DNA of 64,000 bases from Vagococcus humatus (GCF_003950325.1 NZ_PXZH01000004.1:1-64000); one strand, 5' to 3'. Positions 38,697-48,000 are shown, numbered from the stretch's first letter. Notes: generated by a model not told the origin, from the letters alone. Translations and numbers: made by a program.

Positions 38697-39575
38697 ATGA
38701 TTCGTTTAATCGCATCTGATATGGATGGCACATTATTAGGTACCAAAATGGAAGTTCTAGAAGAAAATGTCAAAGCAATTCGCTTTGCAGAAAAACAGGG
38801 AATTACCTTTATGGCTGCTACTGGCCGAGGAATTACAGAAGCTATCCCTCCCTTAAAAGAGGCAGGTTTACACTGTCCTTTAATTACCGTAAACGGAGCT
38901 CAAGCTTTTGATGAAAATCATCAAGAAATTTTTACCATTGATATTCCTAATCAAACTTCTAAAAAAATTATGGATATCTTTTATCAGCATGGAGTTTATT
39001 TTGAAGTGGCTACCACACAAGGCGTCTTTTCCAATAGTCGACCACGTCGAATTGAAAATATTGCCATGATGTTAGCCAATAAAATTCCTCATTTGACCTT
39101 TAAAATGGCCATTGCAATGGCTTCAGCCTACTTAGATTTACTAGCAGTCAATTACATAGAAGATTATCACAAATTATTAGACCATCCTGATATTAAGATT
39201 TTAAAATTTATTACCATGTCTCAAGAAGCAGGGGCTGTATTAAATCCTGTAAGAGAAGACCTAACTAAACTGACTCAAACAGAAGAGATTGTTATCACCT
39301 CATCTTCTCCAACAAATATTGAAGTTAACCACAAAAATGCCCAAAAAGGAATTGCAGTCAAACATGTAGCCGAAAAAATGGGGATTCCTTTAGATCAAGT
39401 CATGACAATTGGAGACAACTTCAATGATATTAGCATGCTACAAGTAGCAGGTGTAAGTTTTGCTATGGGAAATGCAGAAGAAGAAGTGAAACAACAAGCA
39501 AAATATACCACAATCGATCATACTGAGGCAGGAGTAGCTAAAGCTATTTACCGCGCCATTGAAGAAAATCTTTAA
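38697..39575 (+). CDS. Cof-type HAD family phosphatase
   Basis: A 292-residue haloacid-dehalogenase phosphatase of the Cof/YidA subgroup. Motif I is SDMDGTLLG with the nucleophilic Asp, followed by a type IIB cap domain from about residues 80-190, motif III at the NHKNAQKG Lys, and motif IV GDNFNDISML. Such enzymes act on sugar phosphates or flavin precursors; the substrate cannot be told. GGAGG lies before the ATG. It is followed by the LURP-one gene after 45 bases, so the two may share a transcript. Confidence 0.92.
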   Translation: MIRLIASDMDGTLLGTKMEVLEENVKAIRFAEKQGITFMAATGRGITEAIPPLKEAGLHCPLITVNGAQAFDENHQEIFTIDIPNQTSKKIMDIFYQHGVYFEVATTQGVFSNSRPRRIENIAMMLANKIPHLTFKMAIAMASAYLDLLAVNYIEDYHKLLDHPDIKILKFITMSQEAGAVLNPVREDLTKLTQTEEIVITSSSPTNIEVNHKNAQKGIAVKHVAEKMGIPLDQVMTIGDNFNDISMLQVAGVSFAMGNAEEEVKQQAKYTTIDHTEAGVAKAIYRAIEENL

Positions 39576-39620
39576 CCTATTAAATAAATTCCATCAGAAC
39601 AGGAAAGGATGTGAGGGGGA

Positions 39621-40148
39621 TTGTCAGAATACTATATTCGGCAAAATTTACTAGCCAGCAATAGCCGAACTATTGTAAAAGATAAAACAGGCAAACCTCT
39701 TTTCTTGTTAATCGGTCGTTGGGGAACAAGGGGAGATGTTTTATCCTTATACGATATGAGTGGACAACTCATTGCTAAAATTAAACAAGCCACCTTTGCC
39801 CTTAAAATTGGCTCCCGCTTTGATTTATACTTGCATTTTGAAAAAGTTGGCTCTTTACAGCGGGTTCTCTCTTTTCAACGAGATTTTTACATTGTTCACG
39901 GGTTAGGTTGGGTGGTGATTGGGGACATTCCTAATCATAGATATACTATCCAACACTACAATCAGCAAATCATGCAAATGACAAAAGCCTCTACCATTTA
40001 CGGAGATTATTACTGCTTAATGATTGATAAAGAAGAAGATGCCCCTCTTTGCATTTGTATTGCTGCAGTACTAGATTACTGGTTGTTAAACCGAAAAACC
40101 TCTAAAGAAAAATTCAAAAATTTCTTACCTAACATTTCGACCAATTAA
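39621..40148 (+). CDS. LURP-one-related (YxjI/tubby-like) protein
   Basis: A 175-residue protein resembling the LURP-one-related family: an N-terminal strand YYIRQNLLASNSRTIVKD, then repeated strands with LYDMSGQLIAKIKQ, the family's typical amphipathic sheet that wraps a central helix, here the hydrophobic CLCICIAAVLDYWLLN near residue 150. TTG at 39621 is the start because an in-frame stop lies nine bases upstream. The function of bacterial members is unknown; eukaryotic relatives bind phospholipid. Confidence 0.75.
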   Translation: MSEYYIRQNLLASNSRTIVKDKTGKPLFLLIGRWGTRGDVLSLYDMSGQLIAKIKQATFALKIGSRFDLYLHFEKVGSLQRVLSFQRDFYIVHGLGWVVIGDIPNHRYTIQHYNQQIMQMTKASTIYGDYYCLMIDKEEDAPLCICIAAVLDYWLLNRKTSKEKFKNFLPNISTN

Positions 40149-40190
40149 AAAAATCATCAACTAAGCAATCGCTTAGTCGATGATTTTTTG
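40147..40190. terminator. Bidirectional terminator
   Basis: A long hairpin (AAAAAATCATC and CTAAG with CTTAG and GATGATTTTTT) spans the ends of the converging LURP-one and GNAT genes. Confidence 0.8.
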
Positions 40191-40739
40191 CATATGGTCA
40201 TATAAGTGACCGCCAATGGTTACTTTGCCTACGTCCTTAAAGCCTTCTTTAGTGTATAATTTTTTAGCTCTAGGATTTACTTCATCCACATTTAGGCCTA
40301 AAATATTAGAACCTTGTTCTTTAGCAAAAGTTGGCAAAGCTCTTAAAAGCTTAGCTCCAACACCTTTACCTCGTTGATCTGAACGAACAGCAATACTATC
40401 TAAATACCATTCATGTTGAAACGCTTCTTTATCTGTAAACATTTGTTCATGAGTTGGAATTTTTAACTCTTTAAAAATACTAGATAAAGGCTGATCAATA
40501 ATCGCTTCATCTTCTTCATGGTAACCAAAGGCTGTTCCAACTACTTCATTTTTATCTTCAAAAACCAACGCTCTTTTATAGCCATAACGGAAAGTTTCGT
40601 TTAAATAACCTTCTTGCAGTACATCCATCACTGTTTCTTTTCCATATTTTTTAAGAAAATCTAACTCCATATCTTCTAAAATCACCATAATTAACGGTAA
40701 AATATGGTCAGCGTCTTTTTGAGTTGCTTTTCGTATCAA
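40173..40739 (-). CDS. GNAT family N-acetyltransferase
   Basis: A 188-residue acetyltransferase. The acetyl-CoA loop is in VRSDQRGKGVGAKLLRALP, and NVDEVNPRAKKLYTKEGF is the typical motif B with the Asn and Tyr used in catalysis by many GNATs. The start is TTG at 40739 with GGAGGG nicely spaced. The substrate is not predictable. It lies downstream of ackA but behind that gene's terminator, and ends in a hairpin shared with the opposite gene. Confidence 0.88.
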   Translation of the reverse strand: MIRKATQKDADHILPLIMVILEDMELDFLKKYGKETVMDVLQEGYLNETFRYGYKRALVFEDKNEVVGTAFGYHEEDEAIIDQPLSSIFKELKIPTHEQMFTDKEAFQHEWYLDSIAVRSDQRGKGVGAKLLRALPTFAKEQGSNILGLNVDEVNPRAKKLYTKEGFKDVGKVTIGGHLYDHMQKIID

Positions 40740-40807
40740 ACTAATTCCCTCCTGATTTCGTTCATAATAAATACCTTATGCGAATTTTTTGTTTAAAAAA
40801 AATCTCA

Positions 40808-40852
40808 CAAAAAACTCCTCTTCGATGTTTAAAGAAACATCCAAAGAGGAGC
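40808..40852 (-). terminator. Terminator after ackA
   Basis: CTCCTCTT and GGATGTTT pair with AAACATC and GAAGAGGAG, followed by six T on the minus strand. Confidence 0.8.
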
Positions 40853-40887
40853 ATATCACGTTTGTTTACAATTTGCAAATACTTAAA

Positions 40888-42069
40888 TTATTTTAATTCC
40901 TCAACATCCCGAGCAATCATAACTTCTTCATCAGTTGGAATAAGTAATACTTTCACTTTAGAATCATCTGTTGAAATCACACGTTCTTCTCCGCGAACAT
41001 TATTTTTTTCATCATCGATTTCACAACCAAACCAAGAAATACCATTAATAATGTCTCGGCGAGTTTCAATAGCATTTTCACCAATTCCTGCTGTAAAGAC
41101 AATAGCATCTACGCCGTTCATTGCAGCAACATAGCTTCCAATATATTTTTGAACTCGGTTGTTAAAAATTTCAACTGCTAATTTAGCTTCTTCTGTATCA
41201 GCTGACTCTACTTCACGCATGTCACTAGAAATACCAGAAATACCTAGTAGACCAGATTTTTTATTTAAAATGTTGACCATTTCTTTAATATCTGTAATGC
41301 CTTCTTTATCCATAATATATGGTAAAACAGAAGCATCAATATCTCCAGAACGAGTTCCCATAGTTACTCCAGCAAGTGGTGTAAAGCCCATAGACGTGTC
41401 AATTGACTTACCTCCGTCTACTGCAGTAATAGATGCACCGTTCCCTAAGTGACAAGTAACAATTTTTAATTCTTCAATTGGTTTACCTAACATGTCTGCT
41501 GCACGTTCAGAAACATAACGATGACTTGTTCCATGAGCACCATATTTACGTGCTTTATGTTTTTCATAATACTCCATTGGAATACTGTATAAATAGTTAA
41601 CAGCTGGCATAGTTGTATGGAATGATGTATCAAAAACAGCTACGTTAGTTGTTTTTGGTAATAATTTTTCAAACACGCGAATAACTTTTGCTTCAGCAGG
41701 GTTATGTAATGGAGCAAATTCTGCTAAGGCTTCAATTTTTTGAATAGCCTCTTCATCAATTTTAGCTGATGTTTTAAAGAATTCCCCACCAGCTACAATA
41801 CGATGGCCTGCTCCTTCAATTTCGTCAAAACTTTCAATAATATGTAATTCTGTCATTTTTTCTAATAACATATGAATAGCAAATTCATGGTCATTAATGT
41901 CTAAGACATCATTATATTTTTGACCTTCGCCATATTTAATAGTAAAAATAGAATCTTTTAAGCCAATGCGTTCTACGATTCCTTTTGCAATAACTTTTTC
42001 TTCTGGCATTTCAAATAATTGCCATTTTAAACTTGAACTACCAGCATTGATTGCGATTGTTTTTGACAT
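40888..42069 (-). CDS. ackA: Acetate kinase
   Basis: Makes ATP and acetate from acetyl phosphate, the partner of Pta. The 393-residue product has the N-terminal [48 protein letters not shown] with ATP-binding residues, and FTAGIGENA. It follows the YtxK-like methyltransferase by 29 bases, so they probably form an operon. In many Lactobacillales this pair is the tail of the comG competence operon, which is absent here. Confidence 0.98.
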   Translation of the reverse strand: MSKTIAINAGSSSLKWQLFEMPEEKVIAKGIVERIGLKDSIFTIKYGEGQKYNDVLDINDHEFAIHMLLEKMTELHIIESFDEIEGAGHRIVAGGEFFKTSAKIDEEAIQKIEALAEFAPLHNPAEAKVIRVFEKLLPKTTNVAVFDTSFHTTMPAVNYLYSIPMEYYEKHKARKYGAHGTSHRYVSERAADMLGKPIEELKIVTCHLGNGASITAVDGGKSIDTSMGFTPLAGVTMGTRSGDIDASVLPYIMDKEGITDIKEMVNILNKKSGLLGISGISSDMREVESADTEEAKLAVEIFNNRVQKYIGSYVAAMNGVDAIVFTAGIGENAIETRRDIINGISWFGCEIDDEKNNVRGEERVISTDDSKVKVLLIPTDEEVMIARDVEELK

Positions 42070-42098
42070 AAAACTCTCCCTTTTCTTTTATCCATATT

Positions 42099-43115
42099 TT
42101 AGTTAATAATATTATCTTCACACCAATCTTGAAATTGGTTAAAGAACAACTGAAGGTGTTGTGGATCTTTTAAAGAAGGTAACGCTGTCACTAAAATTTC
42201 TTTAGCTTGACGGCTACGCTTTCCTTTGTTTTGAACAATCACAATTGATTTTTGAGACTGTTCATTTTTAAATAGCGAGCTAGGTAATTGAATAATACCT
42301 TGTAAATAGACATCTTCTGCTATCCATTCTTTCAATTTATCTGCTTGCTCTGTTGTCATAAAATTAGAAGGTAGTAAAAAGATTCCAAAACCATTTTCTT
42401 TCACATACTTCATACTTTGCTCTAGTAATAAATGATGAGCATAACTATGGCCTTCTTCTACTTGCATTCGAAACTGATTGGATTTTTCTTCTAAACCATA
42501 ATAACCAATCGGTAAATCCCCAATAGCGATATCACTTGGATCAAGGAGTAATGGCTCTAAACTATCTTGATGATATAAAGTAACAGGTAAGTTGAGCCAA
42601 TCAGCTGTTGAAGCAGCAATACTAAGCAAGGTATCATCAATATCAATCCCTGTACTTGTCAATTGATACTCTGCTAAAGTTAAATTAGTCAACACCGTGA
42701 ATAAAAGATTTCCCATACCTACTGTTAAATCATGAATAGATAGGAGAGGATTTTTTTTCTTAGGTGCTAGTTGTTCGATTAAATAAACAAATAAAAAACC
42801 AATAGCATCTGGTGTTAATTGATGATTTTGCTGAATCGGTTCTTTTCTCATACCATCTAACAAGACTAATTGTGTTATTTTTCTTTTTTCTTCAGGCAGC
42901 AGTTCCAACTCTTCTAACTCTTTATAAGAGGCTTCTACTTTTTTTACCACATCTGGACTTGGTTGTCCCTCAATCACCCGAACCTGATTATGATCTCCTA
43001 TATTATCTAAGGTTTCTATGTAAGCATCATAAAAATTAATCTCTAAGGTTTGAACTAATTGATTGATACTTGTTTGTAGTAAATAAAAACCTTGTTCAAC
43101 TTTTGTTTGAGGCAT
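42099..43115 (-). CDS. Class I SAM-dependent methyltransferase (YtxK-like)
   Basis: A 338-residue protein related to N6-adenine DNA methyltransferases. DLTVGMGNLLF is the SAM-binding loop, and GDLPIGYYG replaces the NPPY catalytic motif of type I modification subunits. The C-terminal third shows VYLQGIIQLPSSLF, also found in those subunits. There is no specificity or restriction gene nearby, so it is probably not a restriction-modification enzyme. YtxK homologues are regularly found before ackA; their target is unknown to me. Confidence 0.88.
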   Translation of the reverse strand: MPQTKVEQGFYLLQTSINQLVQTLEINFYDAYIETLDNIGDHNQVRVIEGQPSPDVVKKVEASYKELEELELLPEEKRKITQLVLLDGMRKEPIQQNHQLTPDAIGFLFVYLIEQLAPKKKNPLLSIHDLTVGMGNLLFTVLTNLTLAEYQLTSTGIDIDDTLLSIAASTADWLNLPVTLYHQDSLEPLLLDPSDIAIGDLPIGYYGLEEKSNQFRMQVEEGHSYAHHLLLEQSMKYVKENGFGIFLLPSNFMTTEQADKLKEWIAEDVYLQGIIQLPSSLFKNEQSQKSIVIVQNKGKRSRQAKEILVTALPSLKDPQHLQLFFNQFQDWCEDNIIN

Positions 43116-43425
43116 CTTCTCACCTCTTTCTTTTTAATAAAATCTGTACATACTGTTTAATTTTAACAAAAATATAGGGATATTCAAGTATTTTTCCTAT
43201 CTTAGATGATGAGCTAATTTTTTCTCATGAATTTATTAGTATGTACTCACTTCTAATACATTAGTTATTTTTCTCTAGGTTAAAATAAAATGAAAAATAG
43301 CTAATAGTTACGTGAAGAGGACTTTGTAAGTGTTTACATAGACTCTTGTTAAAACCTATAATAAAGATTGAAAAACATCACTTAATAAAAACTATTAAGT
43401 AAAAAAAAGAAAAGGAGCTTGTTGT
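43116..43425. other. 310-base divergent intergenic region
   Basis: This AT-rich gap separates the minus-strand methyltransferase from the plus-strand permease. It contains the permease promoter and cre-like site (43325-43362), a short AT hairpin CTTAATA/TATTAAG just before the permease ribosome site, and presumably the weaker minus-strand promoter. I see no gene in it and no trace of comG genes. Confidence 0.6.
43325..43362 (+). promoter_or_regulatory. Permease promoter with overlapping cre-like site
   Basis: TTTACA (43333-43338) and TATAAT (43357-43362) are 18 bases apart. TGTAAGTGTTTACA (43325-43338) matches the CcpA operator consensus at 13 of 14 positions and covers the -35. CcpA bound there would repress the permease and perhaps the following aminopeptidase in the presence of glucose. 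Confidence 0.6.
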
Positions 43426-44931
43426 ATGTCTAAGAAAAAATTGACGCTCAAAGCACTCATCCTCATGATTTTCACATCAGTATTTGGCTTCACTAATATT
43501 ACCAAAGCCTTCTACTTGATGGGCTACTCATCCATTATTTGGTATGTATTAGCCGCACTTTGTTTCTTTATTCCCTTTGCTTTCATGTTAGCAGAATACG
43601 GGGCAGCTTTTAAAGATCATAAAGGTGGGATTTATTCCTGGATGGCTGAGTCTGCTAGTCCTAAGTTTGCCTTTGTGGGAACATTTATGTGGTATGCATC
43701 TTATATTATTTGGATGGTAAACGTTGGTTCTGGTATCTGGATTCCTTTATCTAATGCTATTTTCGGTGTAGATAAAACACAAGAATGGAGTCTATTTGGA
43801 TTAAACGGCGTTCAAACATTAGGTGTTCTAGCGATTATCTGGATTATTTTCATTACCCTAGTATCATCTAAAGGGTTAGACAAAGTAAAAAAAGTAACGT
43901 CAATCGGTGGTACAGCTGTTGCATTGATTAATATTTTACTATTTGTTGGTGGAATTTTAATTTTAGTCTTAAACGGTGGCATGGCAGAGCCTTTATCTGT
44001 TGAAGCTTTCACTCATTCACCTAACCCTGGCTACCAAAATATGATTCAAGTCTTTAGTTTCTTAGTATTCGCAATCTTCGCTTATGGTGGACTAGAAGTA
44101 GTTGGTGGATTAGTTGATGAAACTGAAAATGCAGAAGTGACTTTCCCTAAAGGTATTACTATTTCAGCTATTGTTATTGCAGTAGGTTATGCAGTTGGTA
44201 TCTTCATTATGGGAGCTTTCACTAACTGGACATTTGCTTTCACTCAATTTGGTGATGTTGAAGTAACAATGGGTAACGTGTCTTATATTGCTATGAACAA
44301 CATGGGCTATCAATTAGGACATGCGTTAAGTCTTTCTGAAGCAGCAAGCGTAACTTTAGGTAACTGGATTAGCCGCTATATGGGTCTATCTATGTTCTTA
44401 GCTTTAACTGGAGCATTCTTTACTTTAATTTTCTCTCCATTGAAACAATTGATTGAAGGAACTCCTAAAGAAATTTGGCCTGAAAAATTAACACGCACTA
44501 AAAATGGTATGCCAACTTATGCTATGTGGGTTCAAGCAGGTATCGTTGTAGTAATCATTGCCCTTGTATCATTTGGTGGGGACAGTGCTAAAGCTTTCTT
44601 TGATATCCTAATTGCTATGACAAACGTAAGTATGACATTACCATACATGTTCTTAGCTATGGCATTTATTGGCTTTAAAGAAAAAGATGAAATTACTAAA
44701 CCATTCTTAATGTATAAATCTAAGAAAACAGCTAAAATCGCTGTTTACGTTGTAACATTTGTGGTTGGTTTCGCTAACGTCTTTACTATTATTAAACCAG
44801 CTTTAGATGGTAATCCAAAAGAATCTATCTGGTCTGTTGCTGGACCATTATTCTTCGCTGTCGTTGCTTTAATCTTATTCTCTCGTTACACAAAAAAAAT
44901 GGAAGCAACTTCTTACAACAAGATTGATTAA
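43426..44931 (+). CDS. APC-family amino acid permease (YjeM-like)
   Basis: A 501-residue membrane transporter with about 12 helices, of the amino acid-polyamine-organocation superfamily, closest in style to YjeM and the glutamate/GABA antiporter group. The first helix contains MIFTSVFGFTN, the unwound substrate region of APC carriers, and GGLEVVGGLVDETENAE is the conserved loop after helix 6. AAAAGGAGC precedes the ATG. The substrate is not readable. A close paralogue is at 49984-51495. The aminopeptidase gene follows after 39 bases, suggesting peptide-derived amino acids. Confidence 0.88.
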   Translation: MSKKKLTLKALILMIFTSVFGFTNITKAFYLMGYSSIIWYVLAALCFFIPFAFMLAEYGAAFKDHKGGIYSWMAESASPKFAFVGTFMWYASYIIWMVNVGSGIWIPLSNAIFGVDKTQEWSLFGLNGVQTLGVLAIIWIIFITLVSSKGLDKVKKVTSIGGTAVALINILLFVGGILILVLNGGMAEPLSVEAFTHSPNPGYQNMIQVFSFLVFAIFAYGGLEVVGGLVDETENAEVTFPKGITISAIVIAVGYAVGIFIMGAFTNWTFAFTQFGDVEVTMGNVSYIAMNNMGYQLGHALSLSEAASVTLGNWISRYMGLSMFLALTGAFFTLIFSPLKQLIEGTPKEIWPEKLTRTKNGMPTYAMWVQAGIVVVIIALVSFGGDSAKAFFDILIAMTNVSMTLPYMFLAMAFIGFKEKDEITKPFLMYKSKKTAKIAVYVVTFVVGFANVFTIIKPALDGNPKESIWSVAGPLFFAVVALILFSRYTKKMEATSYNKID

Positions 44932-44970
44932 TCAACCTGAACAACCATTAATAGAAGGGATCTGAATGAC

Positions 44971-46206
44971 TTGATTAAAGATTTTGATAAATGTTTGGAA
45001 AAGTACGCTGAATTAATTGTAAAAACAGGAGTGAACGTCCAACAAAACCACACTGTTTTACTAGAAGTATCTGTCACCCAAGCACCACTAGCTCGTTTAG
45101 TTGTGAAAAAAGCTTATGAATTAGGAGCTAAAGAAGTTATCCTTCGTTGGAACGATGATTTCATTTTAAGACAGCATGTTGCTCATACGGATATTGATGT
45201 ATTAGAACATGTACCAGATTATCGTCTAGCAGAAGTAGATGACTGGGTTGAAAAAGGAGCTTCTCGGATTAGTATCGTGTCACAAGATCCAGGAGCACTA
45301 GCAGGTGTAGATTCTGAAAGAGTAGCTGCTTATCAACGTTTTGACCGCAAATTCTTATTCAATTTACGTCAAGCAGGACAAGCTAATAAAATCAGTTGGA
45401 CAGTTATTGCTGCTGCTGGTACTGAATGGGCTAAACTTGTATTCCCTGAATTAGCTTCAGAAGAAGAACAAGTTTCAGCTTTATGGGATCAAATCTTTAA
45501 AGCTACGCATATTTATGACGAAGATCCAATTGCTTCTTGGAAAAAACACGAAGCTATTTTAGCAGAAAAAGCAGCTATGTTAAATAAAGCGCAATTTAAA
45601 GCACTTCACTATCAAGCACCTGGAACAGATTTTACAGTTGGTTTACCTGACAATCATGTTTGGGATAGCTCTAGAAGCATTAATAGCCGCGGTGAAGAGT
45701 TTATGGCGAATATGCCAACAGAAGAAGTCTTTACAGCTCCAGACTTTAGACATGCAGAGGGAACTGTTAGTAGTACAAAACCACTTAGCTATGCTGGAAC
45801 AACTATTACAGGCATGCAATTTACCTTTAAAGACGGAGAGGTTGTTGAAGCATCAGCAGACCAAGGGGAATCCGTTCTTAAAAGCTTACTTAACAGTGAT
45901 CCTGGTTCTAAACGTTTAGGTGAGGTAGCGCTTGTTCCAGATCCATCCCCTATTTCTCAATCAGGTATTACTTTCTACAACACTTTGTTTGATGAAAATG
46001 CCTCTAATCACTTAGCTTTTGGAAATGGTTATGCCTTTAATATTGAAAACGGCACAAACATGTCAGAAGAAGAATTAGAAGCTATTGGCCTAAATCGTAG
46101 TATTAACCACGTTGATTTTATGATTGGTTCAAATCAAATGGACATTGATGGTATCCGTGAAGACGGTACTCGCGTTCCAATTTTCAGACAAGGTGATTGG
46201 GCATAA
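44971..46206 (+). CDS. M29 family aminopeptidase (AmpS/PepS)
   Basis: A 411-residue metallo-aminopeptidase of family M29. The start is TTG at 44971 with GAAGGGA upstream. Family signatures are the EVILRWNDDF segment in the N-terminal domain, NMPTEEVFTAPDFRHAEGTVSSTKPL, which holds two metal-binding Glu, and near the end SNHLAFGNGYAFN, NRSINHVDFMIGS with His and Asp metal ligands. It is probably co-transcribed with the permease 39 bases upstream and ends at a good terminator. It releases N-terminal amino acids from short peptides. Confidence 0.94.
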   Translation: MIKDFDKCLEKYAELIVKTGVNVQQNHTVLLEVSVTQAPLARLVVKKAYELGAKEVILRWNDDFILRQHVAHTDIDVLEHVPDYRLAEVDDWVEKGASRISIVSQDPGALAGVDSERVAAYQRFDRKFLFNLRQAGQANKISWTVIAAAGTEWAKLVFPELASEEEQVSALWDQIFKATHIYDEDPIASWKKHEAILAEKAAMLNKAQFKALHYQAPGTDFTVGLPDNHVWDSSRSINSRGEEFMANMPTEEVFTAPDFRHAEGTVSSTKPLSYAGTTITGMQFTFKDGEVVEASADQGESVLKSLLNSDPGSKRLGEVALVPDPSPISQSGITFYNTLFDENASNHLAFGNGYAFNIENGTNMSEEELEAIGLNRSINHVDFMIGSNQMDIDGIREDGTRVPIFRQGDWA

Positions 46207-46211
46207 TAACT

Positions 46212-46248
46212 AAAAAAGGATAAGTCATTAGGCTTATCCTTTTTTTAT
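46212..46248 (+). terminator. Terminator after the M29 aminopeptidase
   Basis: AAAAAAGGATAAG pairs with CTTATCCTTTTTT (loop TCATTAGG), ending in a T run. Confidence 0.85.
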
Positions 46249-46341
46249 CAATGTTTTTCGCAAAATTAGGTAAAAAAATAGGTAAATGCTATAATTAGAG
46301 TTAGATGTAACATTTATTTTTTTGAAAAGTAGGTGACTTGA

Positions 46342-47055
46342 TTGGAAGAAAAGAAACAATTGCAGGTTCCAGAAATCAACACAACTCTTAGACAGGATAC
46401 CATCCAACTACCAGAAGTAATACGAAGTTGTAGTGGCATTAAAATTTTTGGCAAAAAAATTAAATCGATTGTATACTCAACAGATATTGCCATTATCCGA
46501 AATATCAATGCAGATGCTGTGATTGCGGTTTATCCTTTCACCCCTCATCCAACTATTACGAAATGTATTACTGAAGCAGCGGATATTCCTGTTTTTAGCG
46601 GCGTAGGTGGTGGTCTAACCCAGGGAAAAAGATCTGTACATATGAGTATGTTTGCAGAGTCCCAGGGAGCTATTGGCGTAGTAGTCAACTCCCCTACTCC
46701 TATGAGTACCATTAAAGACATTCATGATGTGATCGCTATTCCTATTGTTGGAACAGTCACATCTATTTATGCAGATATTGAAGCGAAACTTGAAGCTGGT
46801 GTAGCTATTTTAAATGTTAGCGGCGGAAAACATACGGCACAAATTGTTCAAGATATTCGCCAATCATTCCCAGAAGTACCTATTATTGCCACAGGTGGTC
46901 CAACAGAAGCCTCTATCCAAGCAACAATTGAAGCTGGTGCCAATGCGATTACTTATACCCCACCTACAAACGGGGCTTTATTTAGCCAAAAAATGGATAA
47001 ATACCGAGTACTTGAAAAAGAAAACTATGAAAAAATTCATCATTCAACAAAATAA
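46342..47055 (+). CDS. Uncharacterised TIM-barrel-like protein
   Basis: A 237-residue cytoplasmic protein I cannot place in a characterised family. The sequence alternates strands and helices as in a TIM barrel: NADAVIAVYPF, DIPVFSGVGGGL, GAIGVVVNSPTPM, VIAIPIVGTV, GVAILNVSGG. It closes with IIATGGPTEASI and GANAITYTPPT, which resemble the phosphate-binding ends of ThiE-like or nucleotide-biosynthesis barrels. The start is TTG at 46342 with AGGTGA upstream. It heads a compact three-gene operon with a YueI protein and another unknown. Some homologues carry the vague name hydrolase, which I cannot support. Confidence 0.8.
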   Translation: MEEKKQLQVPEINTTLRQDTIQLPEVIRSCSGIKIFGKKIKSIVYSTDIAIIRNINADAVIAVYPFTPHPTITKCITEAADIPVFSGVGGGLTQGKRSVHMSMFAESQGAIGVVVNSPTPMSTIKDIHDVIAIPIVGTVTSIYADIEAKLEAGVAILNVSGGKHTAQIVQDIRQSFPEVPIIATGGPTEASIQATIEAGANAITYTPPTNGALFSQKMDKYRVLEKENYEKIHHSTK

Positions 47056-47067
47056 GGAGGAAGGTTA

Positions 47068-47556
47068 GTGGCAGAAAAAGACATTCAAGATTATTTAGAC
47101 AAAGGCATGTACGGTGCTCCTCAAATTAAACCAGATGAACAAAGAAAATACCTAGGCACTTTTAGAGAACGGGTCTTTTTAGCGTTAACTATTAACGAAA
47201 TGAAGGAACAAAAACATGTCAAATATTTTGAACAAGAACTTAAAAAACAGCCTGACTACCATGTATTAATCAACGGCAATGTAGATATGGAGGATCAGTT
47301 AAATTTCATTAGCGTCGCTCAAAAATGTAATTGCTCATTTACCGTTGTAGAAACCAAACAACAAGAACCAGATAATCCGTTAGGTTTAGTTTATGCCGCT
47401 GATGAGGCTATTAATCAAGAGATGATTAGTCTATCAGAAAAATATTCTAAGTCCACTTCTAAATCTCATTCTATGGTCGAAACTGAAAAAACAGAAAAAG
47501 TCTCTGAATCTAGAGCGCCACTTCTGCTAAAACGAATTTTTAAAAAGGAGGAATAA
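47068..47556 (+). CDS. YueI family protein (DUF1694)
   Basis: A 162-residue member of the YueI family, of unknown function. The family core is residues 1-125: DYLDKGMYGAPQIKPDEQRKYLG at the N-terminus, FRERVFLALT, and a segment in which a small alpha/beta domain places a possible ligand pocket (HVLINGNVD, CSFTVVETK). Residues 126-162 are a Ser/Lys/Glu-rich flexible tail ending LLLKRIFKKEE. The start is GTG at 47068 after AAGGAGGAAG. It lies 12 bases after the TIM-barrel gene and one base before the next gene. Confidence 0.88.
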   Translation: MAEKDIQDYLDKGMYGAPQIKPDEQRKYLGTFRERVFLALTINEMKEQKHVKYFEQELKKQPDYHVLINGNVDMEDQLNFISVAQKCNCSFTVVETKQQEPDNPLGLVYAADEAINQEMISLSEKYSKSTSKSHSMVETEKTEKVSESRAPLLLKRIFKKEE

Positions 47557-47557
47557 C

Positions 47558-47959
47558 ATGTCTTACCCTGTTGCTAGAGAGTCTATCAAAAAAGAATTGG
47601 CAGAAGCTCTAACTTGCCACATTCAACTATTACGGCACATTCAACAAATCGATTCTGATGCAGTAGAAGGTCTGCTATTTACCATGCACCGCTTCGGCTT
47701 TATCCTAGAAAGAATTCCTAACTTATTGATTCAAGATGACACAGAAGAACTGTACTTTGCGATTTTCCAATATTATAATCTCTTGGCTGAATTAAAACGT
47801 TCCTTACAGTTAGCTTATCCACAAACGCAAATTTATGGAACTAAGTTACTTGATTTATTACAGCCTTTCCCTACTCACTATGAAAAAGAAATCAATCAAT
47901 GGTGGGAAGAACTTACTGGTTTACAAGTAGATGAAACCAAACAAACTATGAAACTATAA
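47558..47959 (+). CDS. Uncharacterised helical protein, 133 residues
   Basis: I do not recognise this protein. It is mainly alpha-helical with many aromatic and Gln residues, no membrane helix and no signal peptide. It has two His-rich turns, TCHIQLLRHIQQ and FTMHRFGF, but no clear metal-binding pattern. AAAAAGGAGGAATAAC gives it a very strong ribosome site. It is the last gene of the operon and ends in a bidirectional terminator shared with dinB. Tight spacing implies that it works with the YueI and barrel proteins. Confidence 0.82.
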   Translation: MSYPVARESIKKELAEALTCHIQLLRHIQQIDSDAVEGLLFTMHRFGFILERIPNLLIQDDTEELYFAIFQYYNLLAELKRSLQLAYPQTQIYGTKLLDLLQPFPTHYEKEINQWWEELTGLQVDETKQTMKL

Positions 47960-47963
47960 CCTA

Positions 47964-48000
47964 AAATAACTCACCTAAATCACGTTTAGGTGAGTTATTT
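47964..48000. terminator. Bidirectional terminator
   Basis: A perfect 16-pair inverted repeat (loop TCACG) with A and T ends between the unknown operon and dinB. Confidence 0.88.

Noticed and set aside
40778-41134. Plus-strand frame of 118 codons opposite the end of ackA
   Set aside because: Antisense shadow of ackA crossing its terminator; Ser-rich composition is typical of shadow frames.
42099-43115. Possible restriction-modification system
   Set aside because: The methyltransferase has the YtxK-type motif and sits before ackA; no specificity or nuclease genes are near.
45638-45919. Plus-strand frame of 93 codons within the M29 aminopeptidase
   Set aside because: Fully inside the real gene in another frame, with no homology that I recognise.
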